Of a stretch of 36,646 nt of DNA, positions 7,363 through 16,033 are shown one piece after another (position 1 is the first letter of the stretch; every line of letters starts with the position of its first letter). The notes beneath the pieces were generated by a model. It ran no database searches. It was not told where the DNA came from and was given only the letters and a program-made list of their open reading frames with translations. Where the stretch lies: assembly GCF_009761375.1 (NCBI RefSeq), contig NZ_LEKM01000115.1, positions 1 to 36,646 on the forward strand, given 5' to 3'. The translations under genes and the position numbers were made by a program. The stretch comes from Ursidibacter arcticus (lineage in GTDB: Bacteria; Pseudomonadota; Gammaproteobacteria; Enterobacterales; Pasteurellaceae).

Positions 7363-8664
7363 ATGGGATTATTTGAGTCAATTTTAAGCATTATTTTGCT
7401 GATTATTATCAGTGCAATTATTTCATCTGGCGAAATTTCTTTAGCGGGAGCAAGAAAGCTAAAATTACAGCAGATGGCAAATGATGGCGATTTACGCGCT
7501 AAGAAAGTTTTAGAACTTCAGGAACAGCCTGGGCAATTTATTACCGTTGTACAAATAGGACTGAATATGGTTGCTATTTTAGGGGGGATGATTGGTGAAG
7601 GGCAGATCACACCTTATGTCTATGCGTTTTTATCCAAATATAGCCAAGCCGAATGGTTACAAAGCGTATCATCTTGGTTATCCTTTGCGTTGGTTACGAT
7701 GTCTTTTATTGTATTTGCTGATTTAATGCCAAAACGAATGGCAATGGCGAGTCCTGAAAAAGTAGCTGTAAAAATGGTCGGTATTATGACCTTCAGTATT
7801 TTCTTATTTAAACCTTTGGTATTGTTGTTTGATAGTTTAGCCAATGGTTTATTCCGCATCTTACGCATTTCAACTATTCGCCAAGAAAGTATGACGCCTG
7901 AAGATATCATTGCGATCGTGGATGCAGGAGCTGAAGCTGGGGTGCTAAAAACACAGGAACATTATTTAATTGAAAATATTTTTGATATGCAACAGCGTAC
8001 CGTTACTTCAACAATGACAACACGCGAGCATATTGTATTTTTAGACAAATCGTTTACACGCCAGCAGACTTTAGAAACCTTACAGCAAAATTCGCATTCT
8101 AAATTATTGATTACCGATGGCAGCCTTGACAAAATTATCGGCTATGTTGAATCACACACGCTATTAACGCTCTATTTGCAACAAGATATTGTTTCGCTGA
8201 CGGATAATCGAGTACTACGCAAGGCACTTTATATTCCAGATACGCTTTCGCTTTATGAAGTGCTTGAGCTGTTCAAATCATCAGGGGAAGATTTCGCAGT
8301 CATTATCAATGAATATGCACTTGTGGTTGGGATTGTAACCCTAAACGATGTGATGAGTATTGTGATGGGTGAACTTGTTTCTAATGAAGAAGAGCAGATT
8401 GTTCGCCGAGATGAAGATTCGTGGTTAATTGATGGCTCAACACCATTAGAAGATGTAATGCGTGCATTGAACATTGAAGCATTTCCAAACCAAGAAAACT
8501 ACGAAACAATCAGTGGATTTATGATGTATATGTTACGAAAAATCCCGAAAAAGACCGATTTTGTGCTATTTGAACAGTATAAATTTGAGATTATAGATAC
8601 TGAGAATTTTAAAATTGATCAGCTGATGGTATCTCTACGCAAAGACATTAAAGCGGAGGAATAA
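7363..8664 (+). CDS. paeA: PaeA/YtfL family inner-membrane protein (CNNM/CorC type)
   Basis: The 433-aa protein aligns along its full length with E. coli YtfL (PaeA), an inner-membrane protein implicated in cadaverine/putrescine export. Order of parts: an N-terminal DUF21/CNNM membrane domain (residues 1-190, with SSGEISLAGARKLKL and VVQIGLNMVAILGG), a pair of CBS domains (about 205-340, with GEDFAVIINEYALVVGIVTL), and a C-terminal CorC_HlyC domain (about 350-430, with DSWLIDGSTPLEDVMRAL). The related hemolysin-like label in databases is historical. The start at ATG 7363 has no clear Shine-Dalgarno sequence. The stop overlaps the ATG of the arsC-like gene (TAATG). Confidence 0.9.
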   Translation: MGLFESILSIILLIIISAIISSGEISLAGARKLKLQQMANDGDLRAKKVLELQEQPGQFITVVQIGLNMVAILGGMIGEGQITPYVYAFLSKYSQAEWLQSVSSWLSFALVTMSFIVFADLMPKRMAMASPEKVAVKMVGIMTFSIFLFKPLVLLFDSLANGLFRILRISTIRQESMTPEDIIAIVDAGAEAGVLKTQEHYLIENIFDMQQRTVTSTMTTREHIVFLDKSFTRQQTLETLQQNSHSKLLITDGSLDKIIGYVESHTLLTLYLQQDIVSLTDNRVLRKALYIPDTLSLYEVLELFKSSGEDFAVIINEYALVVGIVTLNDVMSIVMGELVSNEEEQIVRRDEDSWLIDGSTPLEDVMRALNIEAFPNQENYETISGFMMYMLRKIPKKTDFVLFEQYKFEIIDTENFKIDQLMVSLRKDIKAEE

Positions 8665-9008
8665 TGGCAATTACTTTATATCATAATCCTAAATGTAGTA
8701 AATCGCGTGAAACTTTGGCACTTATACAACAAGCAGGTATTGAGCCGATCATTGTTGAATATCTCAAGACGCCCCTTTCACAAGAGACAATTCAAAGGTT
8801 AATTCAAGAAAGTGGCATTTCATTACAAGATGCATTACGTACAGATGTTGATGAATACACTCAACATATTGTTGGAAAGAACCTTTCAGACGATGCCATT
8901 ATTCAGTTAATGGCACAATACCCAAGATTACTAAATCGCCCTTTTGTAAGCGGTGAGAAAGGGACAAAATTTTGCAGACCACCAGAGTTGGTAAAATCAT
9001 TGCTCTAA
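8664..9008 (+). CDS. arsC: ArsC-family arsenate reductase (glutaredoxin-dependent)
   Basis: The 114-aa protein is of normal length for the ArsC/YfgD family. The catalytic cysteine is Cys11 in HNPKCSKSRETL. The three anion-binding arginines expected from plasmid R773 ArsC are matched by Arg59 (DALRTD), Arg92 (LNRPFV) and Arg105 (KFCRPPE). It would reduce arsenate using glutathione and glutaredoxin. No arsB, acr3 or arsR gene is present, as is usual for the chromosomal YfgD-type copies, whose real substrate is often untested. The start overlaps the paeA stop by one base, and GGAGGA at 8655-8660 is a strong Shine-Dalgarno sequence. Confidence 0.88.
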   Translation: MAITLYHNPKCSKSRETLALIQQAGIEPIIVEYLKTPLSQETIQRLIQESGISLQDALRTDVDEYTQHIVGKNLSDDAIIQLMAQYPRLLNRPFVSGEKGTKFCRPPELVKSLL

Positions 9009-9065
9009 CATTTGCAAAATATTTAACGAAACAGACCGCTTGAATTCGACAAGCTAAGGGAAATA

Positions 9066-9506
9066 ATGAAAAACATTCTGCTACTTAATGGACCAAATCT
9101 AAATATGCTAGGCAAAAGAGAACCACAAATTTATGGTTCTCAGACATTATCTGATATTGAACAACATTTACAACAACTGGCTAAACAACAAGGTTTTCAG
9201 CTTGATTATTTCCAAGCTAATGGTGAAGAACCGCTCATAAATCGTATTCATCAAGCATTTGGAACGGTTGATTTTATTATTATTAACCCTGCTGCGTTTA
9301 CGCATACTAGCGTAGCTTTGCGTGACGCATTATTATCAGTGGCAATTCCGTTCGTTGAAGTGCATTTATCGAACGTCCACGCTCGTGAACCTTTCCGCCA
9401 CCACTCTTATCTAAGTGACATTGCCAAAGGAGTCATTTGTGGGCTTGGTGCAAAAGGTTATGAATATGCACTCGATTATGCAATTCAGTCATTAAATAAT
9501 GTATAG
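9066..9506 (+). CDS. aroQ: 3-dehydroquinate dehydratase, type II
   Basis: AroQ carries out the third step of the shikimate pathway, turning 3-dehydroquinate into 3-dehydroshikimate. The 146-aa protein shows the family start ([17 protein letters not shown]), catalytic Tyr23 in [25 protein letters not shown] with Asn74 and His80, and the active-site segment [17 protein letters not shown] with His100. The start is ATG 9066, with AAGGGA 7 bp upstream. In several relatives aroQ is followed by accB-accC; here it is followed by a spacer and converging pdxH. Confidence 0.96.
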   Translation: MKNILLLNGPNLNMLGKREPQIYGSQTLSDIEQHLQQLAKQQGFQLDYFQANGEEPLINRIHQAFGTVDFIIINPAAFTHTSVALRDALLSVAIPFVEVHLSNVHAREPFRHHSYLSDIAKGVICGLGAKGYEYALDYAIQSLNNV

Positions 9507-9521
9507 GTTTGTATTTTTATA

Positions 9522-9561
9522 GGCATAGTAGACAAATTTGTTGCTAACCTTCCACTATGCC
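9522..9561 (+). terminator. Possible stem-loop after aroQ
   Basis: GGCATAGT (9522-9529) pairs with ACTATGCC (9554-9561) over a 24-nt loop that contains its own palindrome ACAAATTTGT. There is no clean U-tract. It is the only visible candidate in the 200-bp spacer between aroQ and the converging pdxH. Confidence 0.35.
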
Positions 9562-9709
9562 CAATTATTTTCCTCCCAAATCTCTTTCCATCAAATAATG
9601 TTACTATCGGTCTTCTTCCACAGCATATTTCTTCTATAACGGCTTATCTATTGATTTATTATGTTACTTTATCAAAATCCTACCGCTTATTTCTAACCGA
9701 CAATTACCA

Positions 9710-10339
9710 TTAAGGCGATAATCGACTTTTATGCCATTGATTATGCTGGAGTTGATAGCAAATACGGTCGTGCAAGCGACTTGGGCGACCTTGCCAAAAT
9801 TCAACATAATTTGGGATCACCAAATAACCGCCCCAATGCAGTGGACGTGGCACTGATAAAGGGTGTTTTAATGTCAAGGTAGCCGCTCTAGCAAGCAATT
9901 CTTGTTTACTTTTTAGCGGTTGGCTTTGGTAGCTTGCCCAAGCACCGATTTTGCTCGTATAAGGGCGAGTTTGAAAATAAGCGTCCGATTCTTCTTCAGC
10001 AATTTGGCTAATGATACCTTCAATCCGCACTTGGCGTTCCAGTTCTGGCCAAAAGAATGTGAGAGCGACATTTTCGTTTTGGCTAATCTGTTGTCCTTTA
10101 CGGCTTTGATAATTCGTGAAAAAGATAAAGCCTTGTTCGGTAAGCTCTTTCAGCAATACCATTCGGCTTGAAGGTTTATTATCTTGAACGGTTGCCACGT
10201 TCATTGCGGTCGGCTCATTTACTTTAGCGTTGATCGCTTCTGTTAGCCATTGTTGAAATTGTGTTAGTGGATTATCTGCACACTGTGCTTGGGAAAGAGC
10301 TTGTTTGCTGTAATCTTCTCGAATTGCGTGTAAATCCAT
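9710..10339 (-). CDS. pdxH: Pyridoxamine 5'-phosphate oxidase
   Basis: PdxH is the FMN enzyme that oxidises pyridoxine or pyridoxamine phosphate to pyridoxal phosphate. From ATG 10339 the protein is 209 aa, normal length. Seen: the FMN-binding segment [20 protein letters not shown], the YQSRKGQQI loop, [14 protein letters not shown], and the C-terminal [12 protein letters not shown] active-site motif. A GTG three codons upstream (10348) is possible, but it lies inside the Shine-Dalgarno sequence AGGTGG, which is ideally placed 5 bp before the ATG; I therefore choose the ATG. It begins 9 bp after tusB and is the last gene of a yheO-tusDCB-pdxH cluster. Confidence 0.96.
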   Translation of the reverse strand: MDLHAIREDYSKQALSQAQCADNPLTQFQQWLTEAINAKVNEPTAMNVATVQDNKPSSRMVLLKELTEQGFIFFTNYQSRKGQQISQNENVALTFFWPELERQVRIEGIISQIAEEESDAYFQTRPYTSKIGAWASYQSQPLKSKQELLARAATLTLKHPLSVPRPLHWGGYLVIPNYVEFWQGRPSRLHDRICYQLQHNQWHKSRLSP

Positions 10340-10348
10340 CTTCACCAC

Positions 10349-10615
10349 CTATAATGCAAATTGAGGATAATATCGCTCACTTATCCTAACAAATTCTCCT
10401 AAAGAAATCACTTTAAAATCAGTTTTTAATCCCCTTGCTTGTAGATCATTCTCTAATATAAAAAGATTTGTGATAGTTGCAAAAATCTCGGGGTATTTGA
10501 CCGCTTGTAATACACCGTCTTGCCATAAAACAACGGCATCTTCAGGCTGAACTTGTGAAAGGATTGATTGTAGTTGATGAAGATCGTATTGTGCTTTTGA
10601 GAAGGTATAAAGCAT
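10349..10615 (-). CDS. tusB: TusB, sulfur relay protein (DsrH family)
   Basis: The 88-aa protein has the DsrH/TusB fold (MLYTFSKAQYD start, EDAVVLWQDGVLQAV, and the C-terminal ISLGEFVRISERY). TusB forms a heterohexamer with TusC and TusD that passes persulfide sulfur from TusA to TusE/MnmA for 2-thiouridine synthesis in tRNA. Its place directly after tusD and tusC on the same strand confirms the call. The C-terminus is slightly shorter than E. coli TusB (95 aa). Confidence 0.93.
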   Translation of the reverse strand: MLYTFSKAQYDLHQLQSILSQVQPEDAVVLWQDGVLQAVKYPEIFATITNLFILENDLQARGLKTDFKVISLGEFVRISERYYPQFAL

Positions 10616-10633
10616 AATTTTTAAACCTATAAG

Positions 10634-11005
10634 TTAAAAAGTCAGTATTTTTTCTGCTTGCTGTAATAGTGCAAAAATTTGTTGTCGCTCGACAAAATGC
10701 AATTCATCTAATATCCATTCTGCTTGCTGTAATTGCCGTTCTTCAAGGGAATTTTGACAAATAAAACATTCACTCAGCTCGTAAAGCTCAAGTAATTTGA
10801 ATGTAGCAATATGATCTTTTTGTAAAATCTGAGTTGGATCTTGATGAGCGATTAAATTAAACACACCGTCATAGATAAATACAATCGCAATTTCATCTTC
10901 ATTACAAAAGGCACTTGCAGCAAGCAACGCATCTAACCCCTCTCGGCTAGTGCTTGAGCCAAAAGGCGGTTGGGTAAAAACAATGGCAAGTTTATATTTT
11001 TTCAT
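10634..11005 (-). CDS. tusC: TusC, sulfur relay protein (DsrF family)
   Basis: The 123-aa protein is the DsrF-type subunit of the TusBCD complex. Seen: the start KLAIVFTQPPFGSSTSREGLD, with the nucleotide-like beta-alpha turn of the DsrEF fold, and the DGVFNLIAHQDP segment. It starts 1 bp after the tusD stop and is followed 18 bp later by tusB. Length is close to E. coli TusC (119 aa). Confidence 0.95.
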   Translation of the reverse strand: MKKYKLAIVFTQPPFGSSTSREGLDALLAASAFCNEDEIAIVFIYDGVFNLIAHQDPTQILQKDHIATFKLLELYELSECFICQNSLEERQLQQAEWILDELHFVERQQIFALLQQAEKILTF

Positions 11006-11006
11006 T

Positions 11007-11360
11007 TTACAATGTCAGTAATCGATCGGAAGTTAAAACAGCTTGGCTAAATTCACCTAACCCAGCCAATACAAAGCCTTCAGCAAGATTATGTTCCACA
11101 ATACCGCGGCGTTGGGCGGCGGCAATACAAAGATGTAACGACAAGCGGTAAGTTTCGGCTAAATTTTTCCATTTTTCGACTAAATTGATCTCATCGCTGG
11201 CAGGATCAACCCATTTATTCGCATTGCTGACCCCTTCTTGAAAAAAGAAAATTTGTGAAATGGAATGACCTGCCGCTAATAATTCGTTGGCGACTTGATA
11301 AGCTAAATAGGCAGATTGCGAGCCATATACACTGCCTTTGATGGCAAGAACATAGTGCAT
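11007..11360 (-). CDS. tusD: TusD, sulfurtransferase subunit (DsrE family)
   Basis: TusD carries the active cysteine of the TusBCD relay. The 117-aa protein has Cys78 ([14 protein letters not shown]) at the same position as the catalytic Cys78 of E. coli TusD. Other family marks are [18 protein letters not shown] and [13 protein letters not shown]. Its ATG shares one base with the yheO stop codon, so the two are probably translationally coupled. Confidence 0.96.
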   Translation of the reverse strand: MHYVLAIKGSVYGSQSAYLAYQVANELLAAGHSISQIFFFQEGVSNANKWVDPASDEINLVEKWKNLAETYRLSLHLCIAAAQRRGIVEHNLAEGFVLAGLGEFSQAVLTSDRLLTL

Positions 11361-12016
11361 TATTCGTTATCCTGTTTGATCTGGCGAATATAGAGATAAA
11401 CGGTATGGCGGGAGATATCTAACCGTTCTGCAACTTGGTTAATGGCATCTTTAATATCAAAGATCCCTTTTTCAAATAAAGTGGTTACAATCTGGCGATT
11501 TTTATTGTTGTTCGCCACATTGCGATCATTTTGGATTTCATCAATCGTGCTTTCTATCGTCTGTGCCACCAAGTCTTCAACGGAACTGGCAAAATTCACG
11601 TTAGTATCTGTTTCTTGTGGTGCAATAAAAGTACTTAAAAATTGTGAAACGGGCACGTCTAAATTCAAGTTGATACAAATTAGCCCAATAACGTGCTGTT
11701 TGCCATTACGAATAGCGATAGTAATCGACTTCATCAATACTCCGCCTTTTGCACGAGTAAAATACGGTTTTGATACGCTATCCGTTTGCATATGATGAAG
11801 TGACCACAAGGCTCTATCGGTAATAGGTGAACCAATCTTACGGTCGGTATTATGCCCATTGACGATATAAATTGCCGAATGTTCAAGAAACTCTAGGGAA
11901 TGTAGCACGATTTCACAATGCTCTCCAATTAAGGCAGCAATACCATCAACGACAGGGAAATAAGACGCTAAAATAGCGTGATCTTCATCAGAAAGAGGAT
12001 TAAATGTTGCACTCAT
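11360..12016 (-). CDS. yheO: YheO-family PAS/HTH transcriptional regulator
   Basis: The 218-aa protein has the YheO architecture: an N-terminal PAS-like sensor domain (about residues 8-130, with [19 protein letters not shown] and [12 protein letters not shown]) and a C-terminal helix-turn-helix (about 165-215, with [20 protein letters not shown]). It sits just upstream of tusDCB, as in enterobacteria, and may regulate that operon, but its ligand and targets are not known from sequence. The start at ATG 12016 lies 49 bp after fkpA, with a hairpin between them. The D. melanogaster-like IreB or other fold alternatives do not fit. Confidence 0.9.
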   Translation of the reverse strand: MSATFNPLSDEDHAILASYFPVVDGIAALIGEHCEIVLHSLEFLEHSAIYIVNGHNTDRKIGSPITDRALWSLHHMQTDSVSKPYFTRAKGGVLMKSITIAIRNGKQHVIGLICINLNLDVPVSQFLSTFIAPQETDTNVNFASSVEDLVAQTIESTIDEIQNDRNVANNNKNRQIVTTLFEKGIFDIKDAINQVAERLDISRHTVYLYIRQIKQDNE

Positions 12017-12037
12017 TACAGATATCCAAAATGAAAT

Positions 12038-12057
12038 CCCCCTTTACTTAAAGGGGG
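12038..12057 (-). terminator. GC-rich hairpin between fkpA and yheO
   Basis: CCCCCTTTACTTAAAGGGGG forms a stem of 8 bp (CCCCCTTT/AAAGGGGG) with a 4-nt loop, 8 bp downstream of the fkpA stop. On the minus strand it is followed by ATTTCAT, only a weak U-tract, so it may attenuate rather than stop transcription into yheO. Confidence 0.5.
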
Positions 12058-12065
12058 AAATAAAC

Positions 12066-12782
12066 TTATTTTGCAGCTTTAAAATCAAGCAATTCAATTT
12101 CAAAAATCAGTGTTGAATTTGCTGGAATTTTTCCTGCCTGACGATCGCCATAACCTAATTGTGGTGGTAATACGATTTCCATTTTTCCACCTTTTTTCAG
12201 CATTGGGATAGCTTCAATCCAACCTGGGATAAGTTGATTTAATTGAAACTCAATCGGCTCTTTACGCTCGTAAGAACTGTCAAAAACTGTACCGTCTGTT
12301 AATGTACCTTTATAGTGAACTTTTACGGTATCCGTTGCTTTTGGTGACTCACCTTCGCCTGTTTTTTCAATTTTATATAGCAAGCCAGATTCTGTTTTCT
12401 TCACACCTGCTTTTTTCTCGTAATCCGCACGATATTTATCGCCTGACTCAGTGGTTGCTTTATTTTTTTCCGCTTGGATTTTTGTTTCTTGCTCAAGCAA
12501 GTATTTATCTAAGGCTTCAAGCTGTTTTTTAAGATCTTCATCGGTTAATTTACCGCTTTTCTTCAATGTGTCTTGAACGCCCGCTAAAATACGCTCTTGG
12601 TTATAAGAAAAGACATTTTTTTGCGACTCAATAACGCCTTCAATATTTTTGCCCATCAACACGCCAACAGCATAAGATGATTCATCAACAAATTTAGGGT
12701 CAGCTTTCTCAGCTAGGGCTGTTTGTGCAGTAAAAATTGCACCTGCAACAATCGCAACAGCCGAAAGTTTAGTTTTTAACAT
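12066..12782 (-). CDS. fkpA: FkpA, periplasmic FKBP-type peptidyl-prolyl isomerase
   Basis: FkpA is a periplasmic chaperone and prolyl isomerase for envelope proteins. From ATG 12782 the protein is 238 aa. It has a Sec signal peptide (MLKTKLSAVAIVAGAIFTAQ, cleavage after ALA at about residue 24), a helical N-terminal dimerisation domain (about 25-120), and a C-terminal FKBP domain (about 130-237) with VKVHYKGTLTDGTVFDSS, LNQLIPGWIEAIPMLKKG and LGYGDRQAGKIPANSTLIF. I prefer this start over one ten codons upstream because the signal peptide then begins normally and AAAGGA sits 7 bp before it. It is divergent from slyX, the conserved enterobacterial arrangement. Confidence 0.96.
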   Translation of the reverse strand: MLKTKLSAVAIVAGAIFTAQTALAEKADPKFVDESSYAVGVLMGKNIEGVIESQKNVFSYNQERILAGVQDTLKKSGKLTDEDLKKQLEALDKYLLEQETKIQAEKNKATTESGDKYRADYEKKAGVKKTESGLLYKIEKTGEGESPKATDTVKVHYKGTLTDGTVFDSSYERKEPIEFQLNQLIPGWIEAIPMLKKGGKMEIVLPPQLGYGDRQAGKIPANSTLIFEIELLDFKAAK

Positions 12783-12830
12783 AAGTTTTCCTTTAAAAGT
12801 GTGTAAAAACAAAGTGGGATAGGGTAAAGT

Positions 12831-12847
12831 GTATTCTTTTTGAATAC
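12831..12847. promoter_or_regulatory. Inverted repeat in the fkpA-slyX divergent promoter region
   Basis: GTATTC (12831-12836) and GAATAC (12842-12847) form a perfect 6-bp inverted repeat around TTTTT, 9 bp before slyX and about 50 bp upstream of fkpA. On the minus strand a weak -35/-10 pair (TTGTAT, 17 bp, TACCCT) overlaps it. It could be an operator or part of the promoter; no known regulator motif is recognised. Confidence 0.3.
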
Positions 12848-12856
12848 AACCTTTTT

Positions 12857-13090
12857 ATGATGGATATGACAACAAATCTTGAAAAAGTGCTGGATTATTT
12901 AACCGAACTTGAAACTAAAGTCGCTTTTCAGGAGCAAACGATTGAAGAATTAAACCAAGCGTTAATCACACAGCAATTTGCTGTCGATAAATTACAAAAT
13001 CAGATGCGACATTTAGCAGAAAAGCTCAAAGGAATGCAACCAAGTAATATTGCAAGCCAAGCGGAAGAAACACCACCGCCACATTATTGA
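12857..13090 (+). CDS. slyX: SlyX family protein
   Basis: The 77-aa protein matches SlyX: an N-terminal coiled coil (about residues 5-55, with [20 protein letters not shown]) and the nearly invariant C-terminal end [17 protein letters not shown]. The function of SlyX is unknown. Position, divergent from fkpA, is as in E. coli. The ATG at 12857 is followed directly by a second ATG (12860); neither has a visible Shine-Dalgarno sequence. Confidence 0.93.
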   Translation: MMDMTTNLEKVLDYLTELETKVAFQEQTIEELNQALITQQFAVDKLQNQMRHLAEKLKGMQPSNIASQAEETPPPHY

Positions 13091-13097
13091 TACAAAA

Positions 13098-13829
13098 ATG
13101 AAATATAAAATCTCTTTATTATGCCTATTCAGCTTATGGTTAGCGTTGCCATTACAAGCGGATATTCAACGAATTTTTGATAAGTCAGTGAATAATAAGC
13201 GGTTGGATTTTGTGGGTAATTTGCGAAAAAGTCAGCAAAACGAATCGCTTTTTAAAGATGGAAAAGGCTACTATTCCTATAAAAAAGCATTGGATATTCC
13301 TTTACCGAAAGACAAGGTGTTAATCCAATATTTTTATGAATATGGCTGTCAGATCTGTTTAGATGCAGATGATTATTTAACCGAATATGCGAGACGAAAT
13401 AGCGATAAAGTCATACTGGTACGCTCGCCTGCTTTTCCGAAAGGTTCTCGTTTTACCGCTCAAATGAATGCAACCTTTACAGCGATTGGTCGCCCAGATT
13501 TGAGTGATAAATACTTATTTGATAGTGCACATACCAAAAACAAAAGAGAATTGGTTGAAAATAATGATGCGATCAAACGGTGGCTTACGACAAATCAACT
13601 GAATATCGAACAATTTCACCAAACTTTCGATTCAGAATCAGTAAAACAGCTCGTTGAACAAGCAGAAAAACATTATGTGCAATATGGCCCACCTATTACG
13701 CCTATTGCGGTATTAAATGGAAAATATATTTTAATTCGTAATACGTTATATAACGATGATTACACTTATGCAGTGTTAGATTTTTTAGTTAAAAAACTAC
13801 AACAAGAACAACAGGAGAAAACCCAATGA
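13098..13829 (+). CDS. Periplasmic DsbA-like thiol:disulfide oxidoreductase
   Basis: From ATG 13098 the protein is 243 aa, with a Sec signal peptide ([20 protein letters not shown], cleavage near QA-DI) and a thioredoxin-like fold. The redox motif is C-Q-I-C at residues 84-87, following [10 protein letters not shown] where DsbA has its CPHC. The cis-proline loop appears as [14 protein letters not shown]. Between them lies the usual helical insertion. The CQIC pair differs from classical DsbA (CPHC) and DsbG (CPYC), so the redox potential and partners are unclear. It lies 7 bp after slyX and overlaps mtnN by 4 bp (ATGA). I do not recognise a gene symbol. Confidence 0.78.
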   Translation: MKYKISLLCLFSLWLALPLQADIQRIFDKSVNNKRLDFVGNLRKSQQNESLFKDGKGYYSYKKALDIPLPKDKVLIQYFYEYGCQICLDADDYLTEYARRNSDKVILVRSPAFPKGSRFTAQMNATFTAIGRPDLSDKYLFDSAHTKNKRELVENNDAIKRWLTTNQLNIEQFHQTFDSESVKQLVEQAEKHYVQYGPPITPIAVLNGKYILIRNTLYNDDYTYAVLDFLVKKLQQEQQEKTQ

Positions 13830-14518
13830 AAATAGCAATTATTGGTGCAATGGCACAGGAAGTTGAGATTTTACTTAGCTATATGGCAGAACCTAAAATT
13901 ACCGAAATCGCAGGCTGTAAAATCTATGAAGGTAAAATTAACAATACCAATATCGCCTTATTACAATCGGGCATTGGTAAAACCGCTGCGGCAATTGGTA
14001 CAACATTACTGATTCAGCTCACTAAGCCTGATGTGGTTATCAATACGGGATCAGCAGGGGGATTAGATCGCAACTTAAATGTAGGGGATATTGTCATTTC
14101 TAGTGATGTTCGCCATCACGATGTTGATGTAACAGCATTCGGTTATGAAAAAGGGCAGCTGCCTGCAAATCCAGCAGGTTTTACACCGAATGCTCAACTA
14201 GTTGAGCTTGCGACTAAAGAAAGCCAAAAAGCAGGCTTTAATGCAGTGGTTGGGCTAATTTGTAGTGGAGATCTTTTCGTCAATGGTGCAGATAAGATCG
14301 CTCAAATTCGCCAAGATTTCCCAACCGTTGCCGCAGTCGAAATGGAAGCAGCCTCCATTGCTCAAGTTTGCCACGCTTTCCAAGTGCCATTTGTCGTGGT
14401 GCGAGCGATTTCCGATGTGGCTGATAAAGAATCCCATCTCTCTTTTGATGAATTTTTACCACTTGCAGCTGAGAAATCCTCCGCTATTGTATTGGCAATG
14501 CTTAATAGTGTAGGCTAA
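13826..14518 (+). CDS. mtnN: 5'-methylthioadenosine/S-adenosylhomocysteine nucleosidase
   Basis: MtnN cleaves MTA, SAH and 5'-deoxyadenosine and feeds the methionine cycle and LuxS/AI-2 synthesis. The 230-aa protein has the catalytic set Glu12 (GAMAQEVE), the substrate-binding [10 protein letters not shown] with Met173 and Glu174, and Asp197 ([11 protein letters not shown]), the same numbering as E. coli. AGGAGA precedes ATG 13826, which overlaps the upstream gene by 4 bp. It is followed by a degenerate inverted uptake-signal pair (about 14528-14580). Confidence 0.97.
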   Translation: MKIAIIGAMAQEVEILLSYMAEPKITEIAGCKIYEGKINNTNIALLQSGIGKTAAAIGTTLLIQLTKPDVVINTGSAGGLDRNLNVGDIVISSDVRHHDVDVTAFGYEKGQLPANPAGFTPNAQLVELATKESQKAGFNAVVGLICSGDLFVNGADKIAQIRQDFPTVAAVEMEAASIAQVCHAFQVPFVVVRAISDVADKESHLSFDEFLPLAAEKSSAIVLAMLNSVG

Positions 14519-14625
14519 TTCCTTCCTAGCGGTCGGTTCTTGGCAAAAATTTGCAAAATTTTACGCTAAACCGCCCGCTTATTATCGCTTTCTCTTAATA
14601 AATTTTGTACAATTTGCCCCTTTTC

Positions 14626-14642
14626 CTATTGATATACAATAG
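14626..14642 (+). promoter_or_regulatory. Inverted repeat and possible -10 element upstream of rimO
   Basis: CTATTG (14626-14631) and CAATAG (14637-14642) are a perfect inverted repeat around ATATA, 40 bp upstream of rimO. TACAAT (14635-14640) inside it is a fair -10 element, but the -35 region (TTTGCC near 14613) is poor. Confidence 0.3.
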
Positions 14643-14682
14643 ATCAATTTTTATTACCTAGTTATTTTTATTGAGATTATTT

Positions 14683-16014
14683 ATGAATTCAGCACCAAAC
14701 ATCGGCTTTATTAGCCTTGGTTGCCCGAAAAATTTAGTGGATTCGGAACGTATTTTGACAGAGCTTCGCTCTGATGGTTATAACATTATTCCAAGCTATG
14801 AAGGGGCGGATTTAGTGATTGTGAATACCTGTGGTTTTATCGACAGTGCAGTTCAAGAGTCATTAGAATCTATCGGCGAAGCCTTAGAAGCCAACGGCAA
14901 AGTGATCGTAACAGGCTGCTTGGGTGCACGAGAAAATCAGATCCGAGAAGTTCACCCGAAAGTATTGGAAATTACAGGGCCACATAGTTATGAAGCAGTA
15001 ATGAAACACGTCCATAAATATGTGCCGAAACCAGAGTATAACCCCTATGTTAGCCTTGTGCCAAAGCAAGGGGTTAAATTAACGCCGAAACATTACGCTT
15101 ATTTAAAAATTTCGGAAGGTTGCGATCACCGCTGTACATTTTGCATTATTCCATCAATGCGTGGAGATTTAGATAGCCGCTCCATTGTGCAAGTTTTAGA
15201 TGAGGCAAAACGTTTAGTTGATGCAGGTGTTAAGGAAATTTTAGTCGTTTCGCAAGATACTTCTGCCTACGGTTTAGATAAAAAGAAAGAAAATGCGACT
15301 AAAACGGTTTTCTGGAACGGAATGCCGATTAAAAATGATTTAATGACGCTATGTGAAAAACTTGGCTCATTAGGTGCTTGGGTACGTTTACATTATGTTT
15401 ACCCTTATCCGCACGTGGATAATTTAATTCCACTGATGGCTGAAGGCAAAATTTTGCCGTATTTAGATATTCCGTTACAGCACGCGAGTCCTAAAATACT
15501 CAAAGCAATGAAACGCCCAGGCTCAATTGAAAGAACCTTAGAGCGTATCAAAAAATGGCGTGAAATTTGCCCTGAACTCACTTTGCGTTCTACTTTTATT
15601 GTAGGTTTTCCTGGTGAGACAGAAGAAGATTTCCAACTATTGCTCGATTTCTTACAAGAAGCACAACTCGATCGCGTAGGTTGCTTTAAATTTAGCCCAG
15701 TAGATGGGGCTGTCGCTACGGATATGGAAGATCAAGTGCCAGAAGAAGTTAAAGAAGATCGTTTCCACCGTTTTATGTTATTGCAACAAAAAATATCCGC
15801 AGAGCGATTACAACAGAAAATTGGAAAAGTATTGCCTGTTATCATTGATGAAATTGATGATGAAGGCATTATTGGTCGTACAATGGCAGATGCACCTGAA
15901 ATTGATGGTGTTGTTTATATTGATAATTTAACCGAGCAAAATGTCGCCGTTGGGCAAATTATTTCGGTAACAATTACTCACGCAGATGAATATGATCTGT
16001 GGGGAACTTGTTAA
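14683..16014 (+). CDS. rimO: RimO, ribosomal protein S12 methylthiotransferase
   Basis: RimO adds a methylthio group to the beta-carbon of an aspartate in ribosomal protein S12. From ATG 14683 the protein is 443 aa (E. coli 441). The N-terminal UPF0004 domain holds Cys14, Cys50 and Cys79, which bind one 4Fe-4S cluster. The radical-SAM motif is CDHRCTFC (Cys147, Cys151, Cys154), and a C-terminal TRAM domain begins near residue 375. A TTG four codons upstream gives a longer reading but lacks support. The N-glycosyltransferase gene follows after 19 bp, the same pairing reported in Actinobacillus pleuropneumoniae. Confidence 0.97.
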   Translation: MNSAPNIGFISLGCPKNLVDSERILTELRSDGYNIIPSYEGADLVIVNTCGFIDSAVQESLESIGEALEANGKVIVTGCLGARENQIREVHPKVLEITGPHSYEAVMKHVHKYVPKPEYNPYVSLVPKQGVKLTPKHYAYLKISEGCDHRCTFCIIPSMRGDLDSRSIVQVLDEAKRLVDAGVKEILVVSQDTSAYGLDKKKENATKTVFWNGMPIKNDLMTLCEKLGSLGAWVRLHYVYPYPHVDNLIPLMAEGKILPYLDIPLQHASPKILKAMKRPGSIERTLERIKKWREICPELTLRSTFIVGFPGETEEDFQLLLDFLQEAQLDRVGCFKFSPVDGAVATDMEDQVPEEVKEDRFHRFMLLQQKISAERLQQKIGKVLPVIIDEIDDEGIIGRTMADAPEIDGVVYIDNLTEQNVAVGQIISVTITHADEYDLWGTC

Positions 16015-16033
16015 TTTTTCTAGGAGAATAGGA

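Noticed and set aside
7363-8664. paeA product as a hemolysin
   Set aside because: The HlyC/CorC name comes from an old annotation; the DUF21, CBS and CorC_HlyC order and full-length match to YtfL point to a membrane transport-related role.
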